Made by a program: the position numbers and the translations under genes. A stretch of DNA of 64,000 bases, taken from Candidatus Tityobacter terrigena (GTDB taxonomy: Bacteria > Vulcanimicrobiota > Vulcanimicrobiia > Vulcanimicrobiales > Vulcanimicrobiaceae). The stretch covers positions 91,218 to 155,217 of the forward strand of contig PMHO01000006.1 of assembly GCA_003156715.1 (NCBI GenBank), read 5' to 3'. The notes beneath the pieces are model-generated. The model ran no database searches. It saw nothing but the letters and a program-made list of their open reading frames with translations, and was not told the DNA's origin. Positions within the stretch are counted from its first letter, which is position 1, and every line of letters begins with the position of its first letter. This document shows, piece after piece, positions 1-9,161 of this stretch.

Positions 1-1893
1 CTCGATGTCGTGGAAGCCGCCGATAACGCCCGTTTCGTAACCCGGAGGTCCGGTGGGTAGGGGCGGCGGCGTCGGATACGGGAACTGCGTGAATTCGTAG
101 TACAACGCGGGGGCAGCGTAGCCGAAGCCTTTCTTCGAGCCATACGCGCTCGGATGCGAGCTGAGCAAGCGTGACCAAACGCCGAGCGAGAGCGGCGTGG
201 AGAGGCTCGTGCCGCCGACTCCCTCGGCTGCTCCGCTCACGATGACGATGGCCGGACTGAGTTCGTTGTCGGCATCCATCGAAATGTCGGGGACCGTGCG
301 GTCCTCGCCGTCAACGCTCAGTTCGGCTGGGACGACCGTATCCTGCCAGTAAGTCGGCGTCTCGAATTCGCTTTGCCCGCCGCCGGTGCCCTGCCAGCCG
401 ATCTCACCGCCGTAGACGGAGGTGTTCGCATTGGACATGAGCGATGTGCCGCCGACGCCGACGACATACGGCGAGGAGGCAGGATAACACACGCCGACCA
501 CGCCCGGAACGTACGGAACGCCGGTTGCGACGAGTATCGGACAAGCCGCCCCGTTGTCGCCGGCTGAGGAGAAGACCGTTTGACCCTGGCTCGCCGCCTC
601 GTTGAAGATCTCGTCGTCGATCGTCATGGCGCCGTCGGCGTACGCGAGCGCTTCGGGCTCGCCGAAGGAGGCGCTGCCGGCTTGCGCGACCACGTCGGTC
701 GCGAACCGGTTGAACTCGAGCGCGGTATCCGAGTCGCTGAGCGAGGTCGTGTCGTAGATGTAAAGGTGTTTGACCCCAGCCGCGATGCCGGTGGAAACCT
801 GCGTATCGAGATCGAACTCGTCCTGACCCGACGTATCGCCTGAGGGTGTGCCGACGGGGACGATGCTCACGCCGAATGGCCGCTCGAGGCCGTAGGCAAA
901 CACGTTGAACGTCTGCTGATAGGTAGCCAGATCCGTGACGACCTGCGTGACATCGCCTTCGGCAAAGATCGCGATCTTGGTGCGGAAACCGCTCGTCGAG
1001 TTCGATCCGGTGAACTGGCCGGCCTTGAGCTTGTCGTTGGGGCTGAGCCCATCATAGTTCGCTTGGAAGTCATACGGCCCGTATTCACGCGAACAGACGC
1101 CGTCGATCTGGGTCACCAAGCATGCTTGGGCAGTCGGGTACGAAAGCGGGGTGGGGCTGGGCGAGGGCGCCGGGGTAGGCGAGGCGGTCGTGGCCGGATG
1201 CTCGACGCCCGCACCGAGCGAACCGCCGCGCAAATGTGCCGCGAAGGTCGCAGCGATGCGCGCCTGGATCGCCCGCGGCGACTTGCGGATAGCGGTGCGC
1301 ATCGTGAAATTGTGCAGCCCGAGCACGCCCAGGACCGTTCCGCGCAGTGCCAGGGGGACCGATGCCGGGGTGACGTTTGCGTAGACGACGCGCGTGCCGT
1401 TGAGCGATTGCCGGAACCAATGAATCTGCGTGGCAAAGGCCGCTTCGACCGCTGAGGCGCGCGCATCGGCGCTGATCAGCAGGTTGTTGGGCGCTGCAAC
1501 GAGGTGCGCGAAGCCGTGCTGCGCGAGGTAACGCCCGACGGCGGCAACCTGGGCACCGGTCGGGTTGAAGCGCGCGGTGAACTCCTGCGGGGTTAGGTAC
1601 GACCCGAACATCGGGTCACCGTGCGTGTGCTGGCGGCGCACGATATCACGGGCTCCGGCCGGGTCACGCATCTGCAAGCCGACGACGACGCGCATCGGCA
1701 TGTTGGCCGGAACGGGCCCGAGGTCCGAAGCGCGAAGCGGCACGATTTGACGGGTGGCGGTGGCGCTCCAGCCCGCCGGAACTCCGGCCGCGGGAAGCGC
1801 GCTACGCACGAGCGTGGCTGCCGTCGCCGAGCCCGCGGTGATCGACAAGAAGCTCAAACTTGCGGCGAGCGTCGCCGAGAAAGCATTGTGCAC
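1..1893 (-). CDS. S53 family (sedolisin/kumamolisin-type) serine-carboxyl peptidase, C-terminus beyond window edge
   Basis: A secreted endopeptidase of the kind active at acid pH; 631 residues are visible and the frame is still open at base 1. A GTG start at 1893 follows a GGAGG with 7-nt spacing, then a hydrophobic signal-like segment. Residues about 35-215 look like a pro-kumamolisin activation domain, followed by a Ser/Thr/Pro linker (about 225-245). The catalytic domain shows the S53 pair Glu-x-x-x-Asp (DEFDLD, about residues 359-363), the oxyanion Asp in SAGDNGA (about 445) and the nucleophile Ser in GGTSLSTP (about 562). Known of the family: the prodomain is removed autocatalytically. 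Inference: extracellular or periplasmic protein degradation. The 3' end lies outside the window. Confidence 0.9.
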   Translation of the reverse strand, partial: MHNAFSATLAASLSFLSITAGSATAATLVRSALPAAGVPAGWSATATRQIVPLRASDLGPVPANMPMRVVVGLQMRDPAGARDIVRRQHTHGDPMFGSYLTPQEFTARFNPTGAQVAAVGRYLAQHGFAHLVAAPNNLLISADARASAVEAAFATQIHWFRQSLNGTRVVYANVTPASVPLALRGTVLGVLGLHNFTMRTAIRKSPRAIQARIAATFAAHLRGGSLGAGVEHPATTASPTPAPSPSPTPLSYPTAQACLVTQIDGVCSREYGPYDFQANYDGLSPNDKLKAGQFTGSNSTSGFRTKIAIFAEGDVTQVVTDLATYQQTFNVFAYGLERPFGVSIVPVGTPSGDTSGQDEFDLDTQVSTGIAAGVKHLYIYDTTSLSDSDTALEFNRFATDVVAQAGSASFGEPEALAYADGAMTIDDEIFNEAASQGQTVFSSAGDNGAACPILVATGVPYVPGVVGVCYPASSPYVVGVGGTSLMSNANTSVYGGEIGWQGTGGGQSEFETPTYWQDTVVPAELSVDGEDRTVPDISMDADNELSPAIVIVSGAAEGVGGTSLSTPLSLGVWSRLLSSHPSAYGSKKGFGYAAPALYYEFTQFPYPTPPPLPTGPPGYETGVIGGFHDIE

Positions 1894-1983
1894 GGGGTAT
1901 CCTCCGAGAACGAGCGGTGGGTGCTCTCAGCGTAGCCTCGTGCCCGTAACAGGCGGAGAACAGCTCCGTTACAAAGCCCGCAA

Positions 1984-2637
1984 TCAGGGTAGGGGCAAGA
2001 GCGATGCCGCCGGGGCCAAGGGCTCCGGGGCGGCTCGCTCGGGCGAGCCGGACTCGACCAGCTGGCGGTAGGTGACCAGCCGGTTCGTCAATTTACCAAC
2101 CTCGTCTCGCAGGGCGAACGACGCCTTGATCGCACTGACGAGCTGCTCTGAATCGTAAGTATAATCGAAGCGCTGCAGCGCCGCGACGATCGTCGCCGTC
2201 TCGGACTTGAGCTGCAAATACGCGCGGCGCAACGAGCGCCCGGTCTCGGCATAGGTCGGATAATTCGAGACGACGATCTCTCGCTTGATGCGCGCCTGGC
2301 CGATGTCCGATTTCAGCTCGGCGAGCCGCACGCTCTGCGGATCGTACTTGGCGGCGACGGCCAGCGCCGTAAGCGCCCCGTCGAAGTCGGACTTCTGAAA
2401 GAGCTCGGCGGCGATGTGGAGTTGCACCGCCGCCAAGCCCGCGCGCGCGTGTTCGTCTTGCGGGGCCAGGCGCAGCGCTAGCCGATAGGCCGTAGCGGCG
2501 TCGGCGAAGTTGTGCGCCTGGTACGCCAGGTCGCCTTGATGGTTACGCGTATCGACGATGTAGTGCGTGAGCGTGCCGGCGCAACCGGACAGCAGGAACG
2601 CCGCGCCGCAGACTGCGGCACGCAGGATTCGAGTCAT
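1984..2637 (-). CDS. TPR-like lipoprotein of unknown function
   Basis: 217 residues. The N-terminus has a lipoprotein signal with lipobox LSGC near residue 19, so the mature protein should be lipid-anchored in the envelope. Residues about 35-105 are alanine-rich and helical with a tetratricopeptide-like pattern (ADAATAYRLALRLAPQDEHA, then FDGALTALAVAAKYDP). The C-terminal half is predicted helical and ends in a Pro/Ala-rich tail. It lies 10 nt downstream of amj in the same direction and may be cotranscribed with the M16 peptidase and amj. I recognise no specific family; a scaffolding role in the envelope is inference. Confidence 0.65.
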   Translation of the reverse strand: MTRILRAAVCGAAFLLSGCAGTLTHYIVDTRNHQGDLAYQAHNFADAATAYRLALRLAPQDEHARAGLAAVQLHIAAELFQKSDFDGALTALAVAAKYDPQSVRLAELKSDIGQARIKREIVVSNYPTYAETGRSLRRAYLQLKSETATIVAALQRFDYTYDSEQLVSAIKASFALRDEVGKLTNRLVTYRQLVESGSPERAAPEPLAPAASLLPLP

Positions 2638-2647
2638 CGAAGACCAC

Positions 2648-3511
2648 CTATCGGAGTTGGTTCACGAAGTGAGCGACGAACGCGATTGCGTTTGCAGCCG
2701 GGTAAAGAATCAACTGCGAAAGCAGCGTGCCGATGATGGCGGTGGCCGCTAAATAGAATACCATCGACTTCACCTCCCCAAGCGTGCGCTCGCCTTTGAC
2801 CGCTTGATCGGTGATGTACGCCGAGGTGGGGTCGACGATCAGCGCAAACGAGACGGTTGCGACGCCGTTGACGATTCCGGAGAGCGAGATCGCGGTGCGC
2901 GCGTCGGCCGGATCGAGCACGCTGCCGAAGTTTGCCGCTACCACCCCAATCGCATAGATGCCGGTGACGATGACGTTTCCAAGCAGCAGCTTGCCCGGCA
3001 CGTCCTTCAAGCGAAAGTTACGAAGCGATGCCGGTGAGGGCAGACGCACCGAGTGAGCCAGCGCGAACCAGACGCGCGGGTCGCCCAAGCGCAGGAGCGC
3101 CCGCGGCACCGAGCCGAGGCGCTCGAACGCGCTGATGCCGCGCACGAATAAGAACAAGAAGGCGGGCAGCAACAGGGCGCCAAGGATGGTGCCCGCGGTG
3201 CCGGCCAAGACGATCAGGCGGATTTGCCACTCCAGTTGGTTCACGGCGCCCGCCGCAAGGTGCGGGTCGTGAACCGCGTGGCCGGCCCGGTCGGAAAGCG
3301 TGCCGAGCATCGGAGCATAGGCGAGGTTCGCCAAACGGCTGGCCGTTACGAACAGGTTGAAGAGCGAAATCGAGGTCGCGATGCGGCCGGTGACGACGCC
3401 GGCTAGGCGAGCCGCGTAGGCGCCGATTTGGATCGCTTGGACGACAGCGTTCAACACGAGCGCGACGACGAGCTGCACCGACCAAAATGCGGCCGGCTCA
3501 GCGCCCGCCAT
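2648..3511 (-). CDS. amj: Lipid II flippase Amj family protein
   Basis: A 287-residue polytopic membrane protein. Amj (alternate to MurJ, formerly DUF2837, Bacillus subtilis YdaH) moves the peptidoglycan precursor lipid II across the inner membrane. The recognised signature is the N-terminal segment AARLAGVVTGRIATSISLFN followed by a conserved SRLANLAYAPMLG, with several further hydrophobic helices and a C-terminal pair around residues 250-285. The ATG at 3511 overlaps the TGA of the M16 peptidase by one base, so translation is probably coupled. In-frame codons further upstream lie inside the peptidase gene and were not used. Whether the genome also has MurJ cannot be seen here. Confidence 0.8.
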   Translation of the reverse strand: MAGAEPAAFWSVQLVVALVLNAVVQAIQIGAYAARLAGVVTGRIATSISLFNLFVTASRLANLAYAPMLGTLSDRAGHAVHDPHLAAGAVNQLEWQIRLIVLAGTAGTILGALLLPAFLFLFVRGISAFERLGSVPRALLRLGDPRVWFALAHSVRLPSPASLRNFRLKDVPGKLLLGNVIVTGIYAIGVVAANFGSVLDPADARTAISLSGIVNGVATVSFALIVDPTSAYITDQAVKGERTLGEVKSMVFYLAATAIIGTLLSQLILYPAANAIAFVAHFVNQLR

Positions 3512-4773
3512 CACGCGACGGCAGTGCTCGGCAACCAGCGAACGTTCGACTCGTCGAGCGGTCCCAGCACGCACAAGCCGAGGCTCTCCGCGCGGAATAA
3601 CTCGCGGGCCAGCATCCAAACGCCCTCGCGCTCGACGGCATCGACCTGACGTTCGATTTCCTCGGTCGTTATTTGCCGCCCGAGATTGAACTCGCTGCGT
3701 CCCAGACGCATCATGCGGCTCGATGTGCTCTCCAGCGAGAGCGTGAGGCTTCCCTTGATGTGTTCCTTTGCGAGAGCGACTTCTTCGTTGCTCGGCCCTT
3801 CGGCGGCAAGACGTTGCATCTCGCCGGCGATGACGTCGACGCACACCTGCACGCTGCCAGGCGACGTTCCAGCCGAGATTCCGAAGAGCCCCGTCTCACG
3901 ATAGCTCTGTTGAAAGGAGTACACGCTGTACGCGAGGCCGCGCTTCTCACGCACCTCTTGAAACAGCCGGCTCGACATCCCGCCGCCCAAGATGGTATCG
4001 AGCACCGAAAGCGTGTAGCGGCGTTCGTCGCGCGACGAAACGCCTTGCGTCCCCATCAGAATGTAGGCTTGTTCCGTGTCCTTGCGCTTGATGCGGCTAG
4101 CAGGCGTTAGACGCGGGCGCTCGGGAACGGGCGAGAGGGCCTTGCCCTCGAACCGCGCAAAAGCGTCTGCGAAGAGCTCGACGATGCGGTCGTGGTCGAC
4201 GTTGCCGGCGGCGGTGACGACGACCGTCGTCGGGGCGTAACGCGCCCGCAGGTGCGCCCGCAGATCCTCGCGGGTCAGCGCGGACACCGTCTCGGCGTAA
4301 CCGATCGTCGGTGCGCCCAGGTTGGACCCGCTCCACATCGTGGCGATGAAGAGGTCGTGGATCACCTCGTCGGGCGAATCGTCGTACATCCGAATCTCTT
4401 CGAGCACGACCTTCTGCTCTTTGGCGAGCTCGGCCGGATCGAAGACGGAGTGCAGAAACATGTCGGCGAGAACGTCGACCGCAAGCGGGACGTGGCGGTC
4501 GATCACCTTGGCGTAGTAGCAGGTCGACTCTTTGTCGGTGAACGCGTTGAGATTGCCGCCGACGCCGTCCATCGCTTCGGCGATTTCGCGGGCCGAACGC
4601 CGCTGCGTCCCCTTGAAGAGCATGTGCTCGATCAGGTGCGAGACGCCGCGCTGTTCGGGAGGCTCCGCGGCGGAGCCGATGTCGGCCCAAATGCCGAGCG
4701 AGGCGGAGCGGACCGAAGGCATCGACTCGGTGACGACGCGTACGCCGTTTTGAAGGGTTGACTTGCGATACAA
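3511..4773 (-). CDS. M16 family zinc metallopeptidase (processing-peptidase type)
   Basis: 420 residues, the normal size for the small bacterial M16 enzymes (YmxG/PqqL-like, related to mitochondrial processing peptidase). The inverted zinc motif is H46-L-I-E49-H50, and E126 in VLEEIRMYDD is the expected third ligand 76 residues after E49. A second, inactive M16 domain follows, with the typical GLAYSVYSF segment around residue 285. The TTG start at 4773 is preceded by GGAG with 6-nt spacing. No signal peptide, so it is probably cytosolic. It overlaps amj by one base. Substrates are unknown. Confidence 0.88.
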   Translation of the reverse strand: MYRKSTLQNGVRVVTESMPSVRSASLGIWADIGSAAEPPEQRGVSHLIEHMLFKGTQRRSAREIAEAMDGVGGNLNAFTDKESTCYYAKVIDRHVPLAVDVLADMFLHSVFDPAELAKEQKVVLEEIRMYDDSPDEVIHDLFIATMWSGSNLGAPTIGYAETVSALTREDLRAHLRARYAPTTVVVTAAGNVDHDRIVELFADAFARFEGKALSPVPERPRLTPASRIKRKDTEQAYILMGTQGVSSRDERRYTLSVLDTILGGGMSSRLFQEVREKRGLAYSVYSFQQSYRETGLFGISAGTSPGSVQVCVDVIAGEMQRLAAEGPSNEEVALAKEHIKGSLTLSLESTSSRMMRLGRSEFNLGRQITTEEIERQVDAVEREGVWMLARELFRAESLGLCVLGPLDESNVRWLPSTAVA

Positions 4774-4807
4774 CGAGTTCTCCGCGGAAAAGGAAAAAGA
4801 ATGGGCT

Positions 4808-5410
4808 CTAGTGCCATTGGCGGGGGGAGGGTCGGGTCCTTCGCAAACGCGCGCGGAACGCGCCGTCCCAGTAGACGCCGTCGCCGCGAAACAGGCGCCG
4901 GCGCAGAAGCGGCGCTTCGCTTCGAGTCGTCGTGACGGCGAAGACGGTCTTTGAGGTGGGCTGTGCGTAGTCGCCGCTCACCGGCAAGCCTGGCGCCACA
5001 TGGAGCGGAACCGTCGCCCAAACGTCGACCTCCTCGAGCGGTTGCGCGGCGAAGCTCCGCCCAACGAGCGCGACGACCTCGTCGTCAAAGCCGCGTTCGT
5101 CAAGCCGGCCGTGAAACTTCACCGCTGAAAGAACCAGGGCGGCGACGAGGTGCGACCCGATTCCGTCGACCCGTACGCGCACGATCTGCGCCGGCCATAT
5201 CGTTGCGAGCAGCCTCTTGCCCAAGCCGATCGCCACGTCCTTACGGTTACCCGCGGCCCGCGCCGCAGCATCGACCTGGGCGATCGAAGGACGCCCCTCG
5301 GCGGCGCAAAGCGGGGCGGCTAGGAACGCGCACGAGCCGAGCAGCGCACAAAAGCCGGTCAGCGCGGCGAACCCGCGCCCGCTTGGCCCCGTGCGGCCGG
5401 CGTGCCTAAT
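4808..5410 (-). CDS. Exported protein of unknown function, start unresolved
   Basis: An open frame of about 200 codons directly behind proS. The N-terminus reads as a signal peptide (hydrophobic run ALTGFCALLGSCAFLAAPLC, then Ala-Ala), followed by a domain of about 150 residues that I do not recognise and an Arg-rich tail. No ATG, GTG or TTG lies between the proS stop and the signal peptide. Candidate initiators are ATT at 5410, which overlaps the proS TAG, or CTG at 5362. The longest conventional ORF begins inside proS at 5542 and would bury the signal peptide. It sits 34 nt upstream of the M16 peptidase gene. The coding assignment rests on the signal peptide and frame length only. Confidence 0.45.
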   Translation of the reverse strand: MRHAGRTGPSGRGFAALTGFCALLGSCAFLAAPLCAAEGRPSIAQVDAAARAAGNRKDVAIGLGKRLLATIWPAQIVRVRVDGIGSHLVAALVLSAVKFHGRLDERGFDDEVVALVGRSFAAQPLEEVDVWATVPLHVAPGLPVSGDYAQPTSKTVFAVTTTRSEAPLLRRRLFRGDGVYWDGAFRARLRRTRPSPRQWH

Positions 5411-6890
5411 AGCTTTGAGCGAAGTAGGCGCGCACCGTCGCCGGCTCCCCGCAGGCCAGACACGTTGCGGCGCCGTCGAGCGGGCGAAGGTTTCGTGTCG
5501 TCGCGCTCGTCTCGACTTTGACGAACGCCTCGCACTGCGCACGACCGCACCACGGGATGTCGATCATCCCGGCACGCTCGCGCAGCAAGTGGAAGAACTC
5601 GGCCGTGTCGCCGGCCGCAATCGTGTGGGTGCGCAAGAATTCGCTTGCCTGCGCGAACATATTCGTCTGGATCTCCTCGAGCAGCGCCGTCATTCGGCTG
5701 GCGACATCGGCGAGGGCGACCGTCACCTTGCCGCCCGCCTCACCCTTGGCCTTATCGCGGCGTACCAGCGTCGCGACGCCGGCGGCGATGTCGTTCGCTC
5801 CCAGCTCGACGCGGATCGGGACGCCGCGCATCTCCCAATCGGCAAACTTGTTGCCGGGGCGCAGGTCGCGCTCGTCGAGGCGCACCCGCAAGCCGCTGCC
5901 TTTGAGCTGCGCGAGCAGATCCCGCGCAGCGTGTATGACTCGGTCGTCGCCGGCCTTGACGATCGGCACGACGACCGCTTCGATCGGGGCCATCTTCGGC
6001 GGCATGCGCAAACCGCGGTCGTCGCCATGGACCATGATCAAGGCGCCGAGCATCCGCCACGACATGCCCCACGAGGTCGTCCAGACGTACTGCAGTGACT
6101 GGTCTTCGGCGGCAAACTTGATATCGTAGGCGCGCGCGAAGTTTTGCCCGAGCTCGTGGGACGTCCCGGACTGAAGGGCGCGCCCGTCGGGCATCAGCGC
6201 TTCGATCGAAAACGTATGCGTGGCCCCGGCGAAGCGTTCGCTCGAGCTCTTCTCGCCCGTGTAGACGGGCACCGCTGCGATGTCTTGCGCCACCTCGCGG
6301 TAGATGTCGAGCATGCGCACAACCTCCTCGCGGGCTTCTGGCTCGCTCGCATGTGCCGTGTGACCTTCCTGCCAGAGAAATTCAGTCGTGCGCAAGAAAG
6401 GACGCGTGCGCTTCTCCCAACGCACGACGTTGACCCACTGATTGATCAGGATCGGCAGATCGCGGTAGGAGCGTATCCAGTCCGCGTACATCGGGCCGAT
6501 GATGACTTCCGATGTCGGCCGTATGGCGAGACGCTCGCTGAGCCGTTCGTTGCCGCCGTGGGTAACCCACGCCACCTCCGGCGAGAACCCTTCAACGTGC
6601 TCTTGCTCTTTGAGCAGGAGATGCTCCGGGATCAACAGCGGAAAGTATGCGTTCTCGTGACCGGTGGCTTTGAAGCGCTCGTCCAGCGCTGCGACGAGCC
6701 GCTCCCACAGGGCAAAGCCGTATGGGCGCAGCACGACACAGCCGCGAACCGGAGCGAGCGAAACAAGCTCAGCCTTGTAGCAAACAGCCTGATACCACTC
6801 CGAAAGATCCGCGCCCTTGGGCGGGATCTCTTTGACGAGCGGCGTTTTCGGCTGGGCCACGCCCTCGTCCACTGTGTTCGGCTCTGACAT
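5406..6890 (-). CDS. proS: Prolyl-tRNA synthetase, short (ProS type 3, archaeal/eukaryotic-like) form
   Basis: Charges tRNA-Pro with proline. 494 residues from the ATG at 6890, which has AGGG at suitable distance; an alternative start at 6926 would overlap the start codon of the divergent gene. Class II motif 2 is visible as TRPFLRTTEFLWQEGHTAH, and motif 3 surrounds GMSWRMLGALIMVHGDDRG. There is no editing insertion between motifs 2 and 3, and the C-terminus carries a Cys-rich zinc-binding domain (CGRAQC, then CLAC). That architecture is the ProS type 3 form rather than the long bacterial type. It shares a very short divergent region with the cobalamin adenosyltransferase gene. Confidence 0.95.
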   Translation of the reverse strand: MSEPNTVDEGVAQPKTPLVKEIPPKGADLSEWYQAVCYKAELVSLAPVRGCVVLRPYGFALWERLVAALDERFKATGHENAYFPLLIPEHLLLKEQEHVEGFSPEVAWVTHGGNERLSERLAIRPTSEVIIGPMYADWIRSYRDLPILINQWVNVVRWEKRTRPFLRTTEFLWQEGHTAHASEPEAREEVVRMLDIYREVAQDIAAVPVYTGEKSSSERFAGATHTFSIEALMPDGRALQSGTSHELGQNFARAYDIKFAAEDQSLQYVWTTSWGMSWRMLGALIMVHGDDRGLRMPPKMAPIEAVVVPIVKAGDDRVIHAARDLLAQLKGSGLRVRLDERDLRPGNKFADWEMRGVPIRVELGANDIAAGVATLVRRDKAKGEAGGKVTVALADVASRMTALLEEIQTNMFAQASEFLRTHTIAAGDTAEFFHLLRERAGMIDIPWCGRAQCEAFVKVETSATTRNLRPLDGAATCLACGEPATVRAYFAQSY

Positions 6891-6924
6891 GAGCGCCCTA
6901 GGTTCGCACCGAAGGCAGCGTTTC

Positions 6925-7569
6925 ATGCCGAAGCTGACGCGAATCTACACACGTACCGGCGATGACGGCACGACCGGCCTGGTCGGCGGCCAGCGCATCA
7001 AGAAAGACTCGCTCCGCCTCGAAACGTACGGCACGATCGACGAGCTTTCGAGTTCGATCGGCGTGGCGCGCACCGCGCTCGCCGATATTTCTCGCAATGC
7101 TTGCGACCCCGCGGCGAACAAACGCATCGACGAGCTCGACCGGTGGCTAGCGTGGACGCAGGACATGCTCTTCAACCTCGGCAGCGAGCTCGCGACGCTG
7201 CCCGAGGACCGGCGCACGCAAGGTGCGTTCGACGGTGCGAGCGCGGCCCGCGCGCTCGAGCGCGCGATCGATCGCGCGCAAGCCGACTTGCCGCCGCTAG
7301 CCAACTTCATCCATCCGGGCGGATCGTACCCGGGTGCATTCCTGCACGTAGCGCGGACCGTCTGCCGTCGCGCCGAGCGGCTGTTGGTCAAGCTTGGTTC
7401 GGAAGAACGAAACCCGAGCGAGCCGGAGCGTTACGTGAACCGCCTTTCCGACGCACTGTTCGTTTGGTCGCGTTGGATCAATCACACGCTTCATCGTCCC
7501 GAGCACCTTTGGAATCCGAGCGCCGCGCCGCCGCCGGAAGGCAGCGAAGAAATACGCGGACCGGCGTAG
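6925..7569 (+). CDS. Cob(I)yrinic acid a,c-diamide adenosyltransferase, PduO type
   Basis: Transfers adenosyl from ATP to cob(I)alamin to make the B12 coenzyme. 214 residues. The N-terminal ATP-binding motif TRTGDDGTTGLVGG and the later RTVCRRAERLLVKL helix are hallmarks of the PduO/EutT-like family (PF01923). The ATG at 6925 has GAAGG upstream. No other B12 synthesis gene lies nearby, so the partner enzyme cannot be read from context. Confidence 0.92.
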   Translation: MPKLTRIYTRTGDDGTTGLVGGQRIKKDSLRLETYGTIDELSSSIGVARTALADISRNACDPAANKRIDELDRWLAWTQDMLFNLGSELATLPEDRRTQGAFDGASAARALERAIDRAQADLPPLANFIHPGGSYPGAFLHVARTVCRRAERLLVKLGSEERNPSEPERYVNRLSDALFVWSRWINHTLHRPEHLWNPSAAPPPEGSEEIRGPA

Positions 7570-7604
7570 GGCCGGCCCCGGGCTTGCGCTAAGACGCATC
7601 GCCG

Positions 7605-9125
7605 ATGGCAAACGCTAGCGCACCGCCGCCTTTCGGTGGTGATTCCAGTTTCGTCGGGCGCCTCTTTGCAAAGACCTCGATCGACGCCATGCGCGACGAT
7701 AAGAGGCCTTCCCAGTTGCGCCGGGCGCTACGCGCGCGGGACCTGATCGCGGTCGGACTCGGTACGATGATCGGCGGCGGCATCTTCACGACGATCGGAC
7801 CGGGCGTCAAGCTCGCAGGGCCGGCGATCATCTTGGCCTTCGTCGTTGCCGGCCTGGCGTCGTTCTTCGCGGCCCTCTGCTATGCCGAACTCGGGGCGAT
7901 GGTGCCCATCGCCGGGAGCGCCTACACCTACGCGTACGCAACGCTGGGACAGCTGGTCGCCTGGATCATCGGCTTCGCGTTGCTCTTCGAATACGGCATC
8001 AGCGCTGCGCCGGTCGCACAGCAGTTCTCGTCGACGTTCCAAAGTGCGCTCAACGCCTTCGGCGTCACGGTGCCGTTCGCGATTCGAACGTCGCACTTCA
8101 TCTTCGATCAAAACGCGTGGTGGGACATCACCAAGTGGGACATCGTGCATTCGCAGTACGACCTGATCGGCGCGGCCTTCGTGCTGCTGCTTTCCGTCCT
8201 TCTGGTGCTCGGCATCCGCGAGACCGCGACCGCCAACAACATCTTCGTCGTCTTGAAGATATCGGCGCTGGTCGTTTTCGTCTTCTTCGGCCTCTCGCTC
8301 TTCCACGCCGGCAACCTCGTCCCGTTCGCGCCGCTAGGGTGGGGATCGCTTCGGCCATTCAGCGGCGGAGAGGGGGCCGGCATCATCCCCGCCGCCGCGC
8401 TCGTCTTCTTCGCCTACATCGGCTTCGATACCGCGACGACGACCGCGGAGGAGTGCCGCAACCCGCAGCGCGACATTCCGCTAGGCGTCATAGGGGCGCT
8501 GGCCATCGGGACCGTAATCTACTGCACGGTCGCGGTCGTGCTGGTCGGCGTCGTGCCGTGGCGCCAGGTCGATGAGAATACCGCGCTCGCAAGCGCCCTT
8601 CGCCCGCTGCACAGCCCCTTCATCGACTGGACGATCACGATGGGCGTGCTGGCGGGCACGACGAGCGTCGCGCTCAGTTCGCTGCTCGGGCAGACGCGCA
8701 TCTTTTACGTGATGTCGCGCGACCGCATGCTGCCGCCGTTCGTCTCTCGGATCAATCCGCGCTTCAAGACGCCGGCCCTCATGACGATGATCACCGGCGT
8801 CGGCGTAGCGCTCCTAACCCTCATCGTGCCGCTCGACAACCTGCTGCGGCTGGTCAACATCGGGACGCTGGCGGCATTCATCGTGGTATGCGCGGGCGTG
8901 ATCTGGCTGCGCCACAAGCGGCCCGACATTCCGCGCCCATTCCGCTCGCCGTTCGTACCATGGTTCCCGCTGACCGGCATCCTCCTGTCGCTGATCCTGG
9001 TCGTCTTCGGACTGAGCACGGCGACGCTCGAGTGGTTCCTCGGCTCGCTCTCCGTCGGCCTCGTCATCTACTTCGCCTACGGCTTCCGCAAGTCGGATCC
9101 GTCAGCGCTCGCGCGCGGCGAGTAG
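7605..9125 (+). CDS. APC-family amino acid permease
   Basis: A 506-residue inner-membrane transporter with about 12 hydrophobic helices. The APC signature GLGTMIGGGIFTTIGP starts near residue 48, followed by the conserved CYAELGAMVPIAGSAYTYAY and, mid-protein, FFAYIGFDTATTTAEE. This matches the YfnA/CAT-like branch of amino acid:cation symporters. About 45 hydrophilic residues precede the first helix; an internal ATG at 7689 would give a more usual N-terminus. Substrate not predictable. Confidence 0.92.
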   Translation: MANASAPPPFGGDSSFVGRLFAKTSIDAMRDDKRPSQLRRALRARDLIAVGLGTMIGGGIFTTIGPGVKLAGPAIILAFVVAGLASFFAALCYAELGAMVPIAGSAYTYAYATLGQLVAWIIGFALLFEYGISAAPVAQQFSSTFQSALNAFGVTVPFAIRTSHFIFDQNAWWDITKWDIVHSQYDLIGAAFVLLLSVLLVLGIRETATANNIFVVLKISALVVFVFFGLSLFHAGNLVPFAPLGWGSLRPFSGGEGAGIIPAAALVFFAYIGFDTATTTAEECRNPQRDIPLGVIGALAIGTVIYCTVAVVLVGVVPWRQVDENTALASALRPLHSPFIDWTITMGVLAGTTSVALSSLLGQTRIFYVMSRDRMLPPFVSRINPRFKTPALMTMITGVGVALLTLIVPLDNLLRLVNIGTLAAFIVVCAGVIWLRHKRPDIPRPFRSPFVPWFPLTGILLSLILVVFGLSTATLEWFLGSLSVGLVIYFAYGFRKSDPSALARGE

Positions 9126-9161
9126 GCGGCACGACCTGCTTGCAAGAAGACCGGCAGCACG

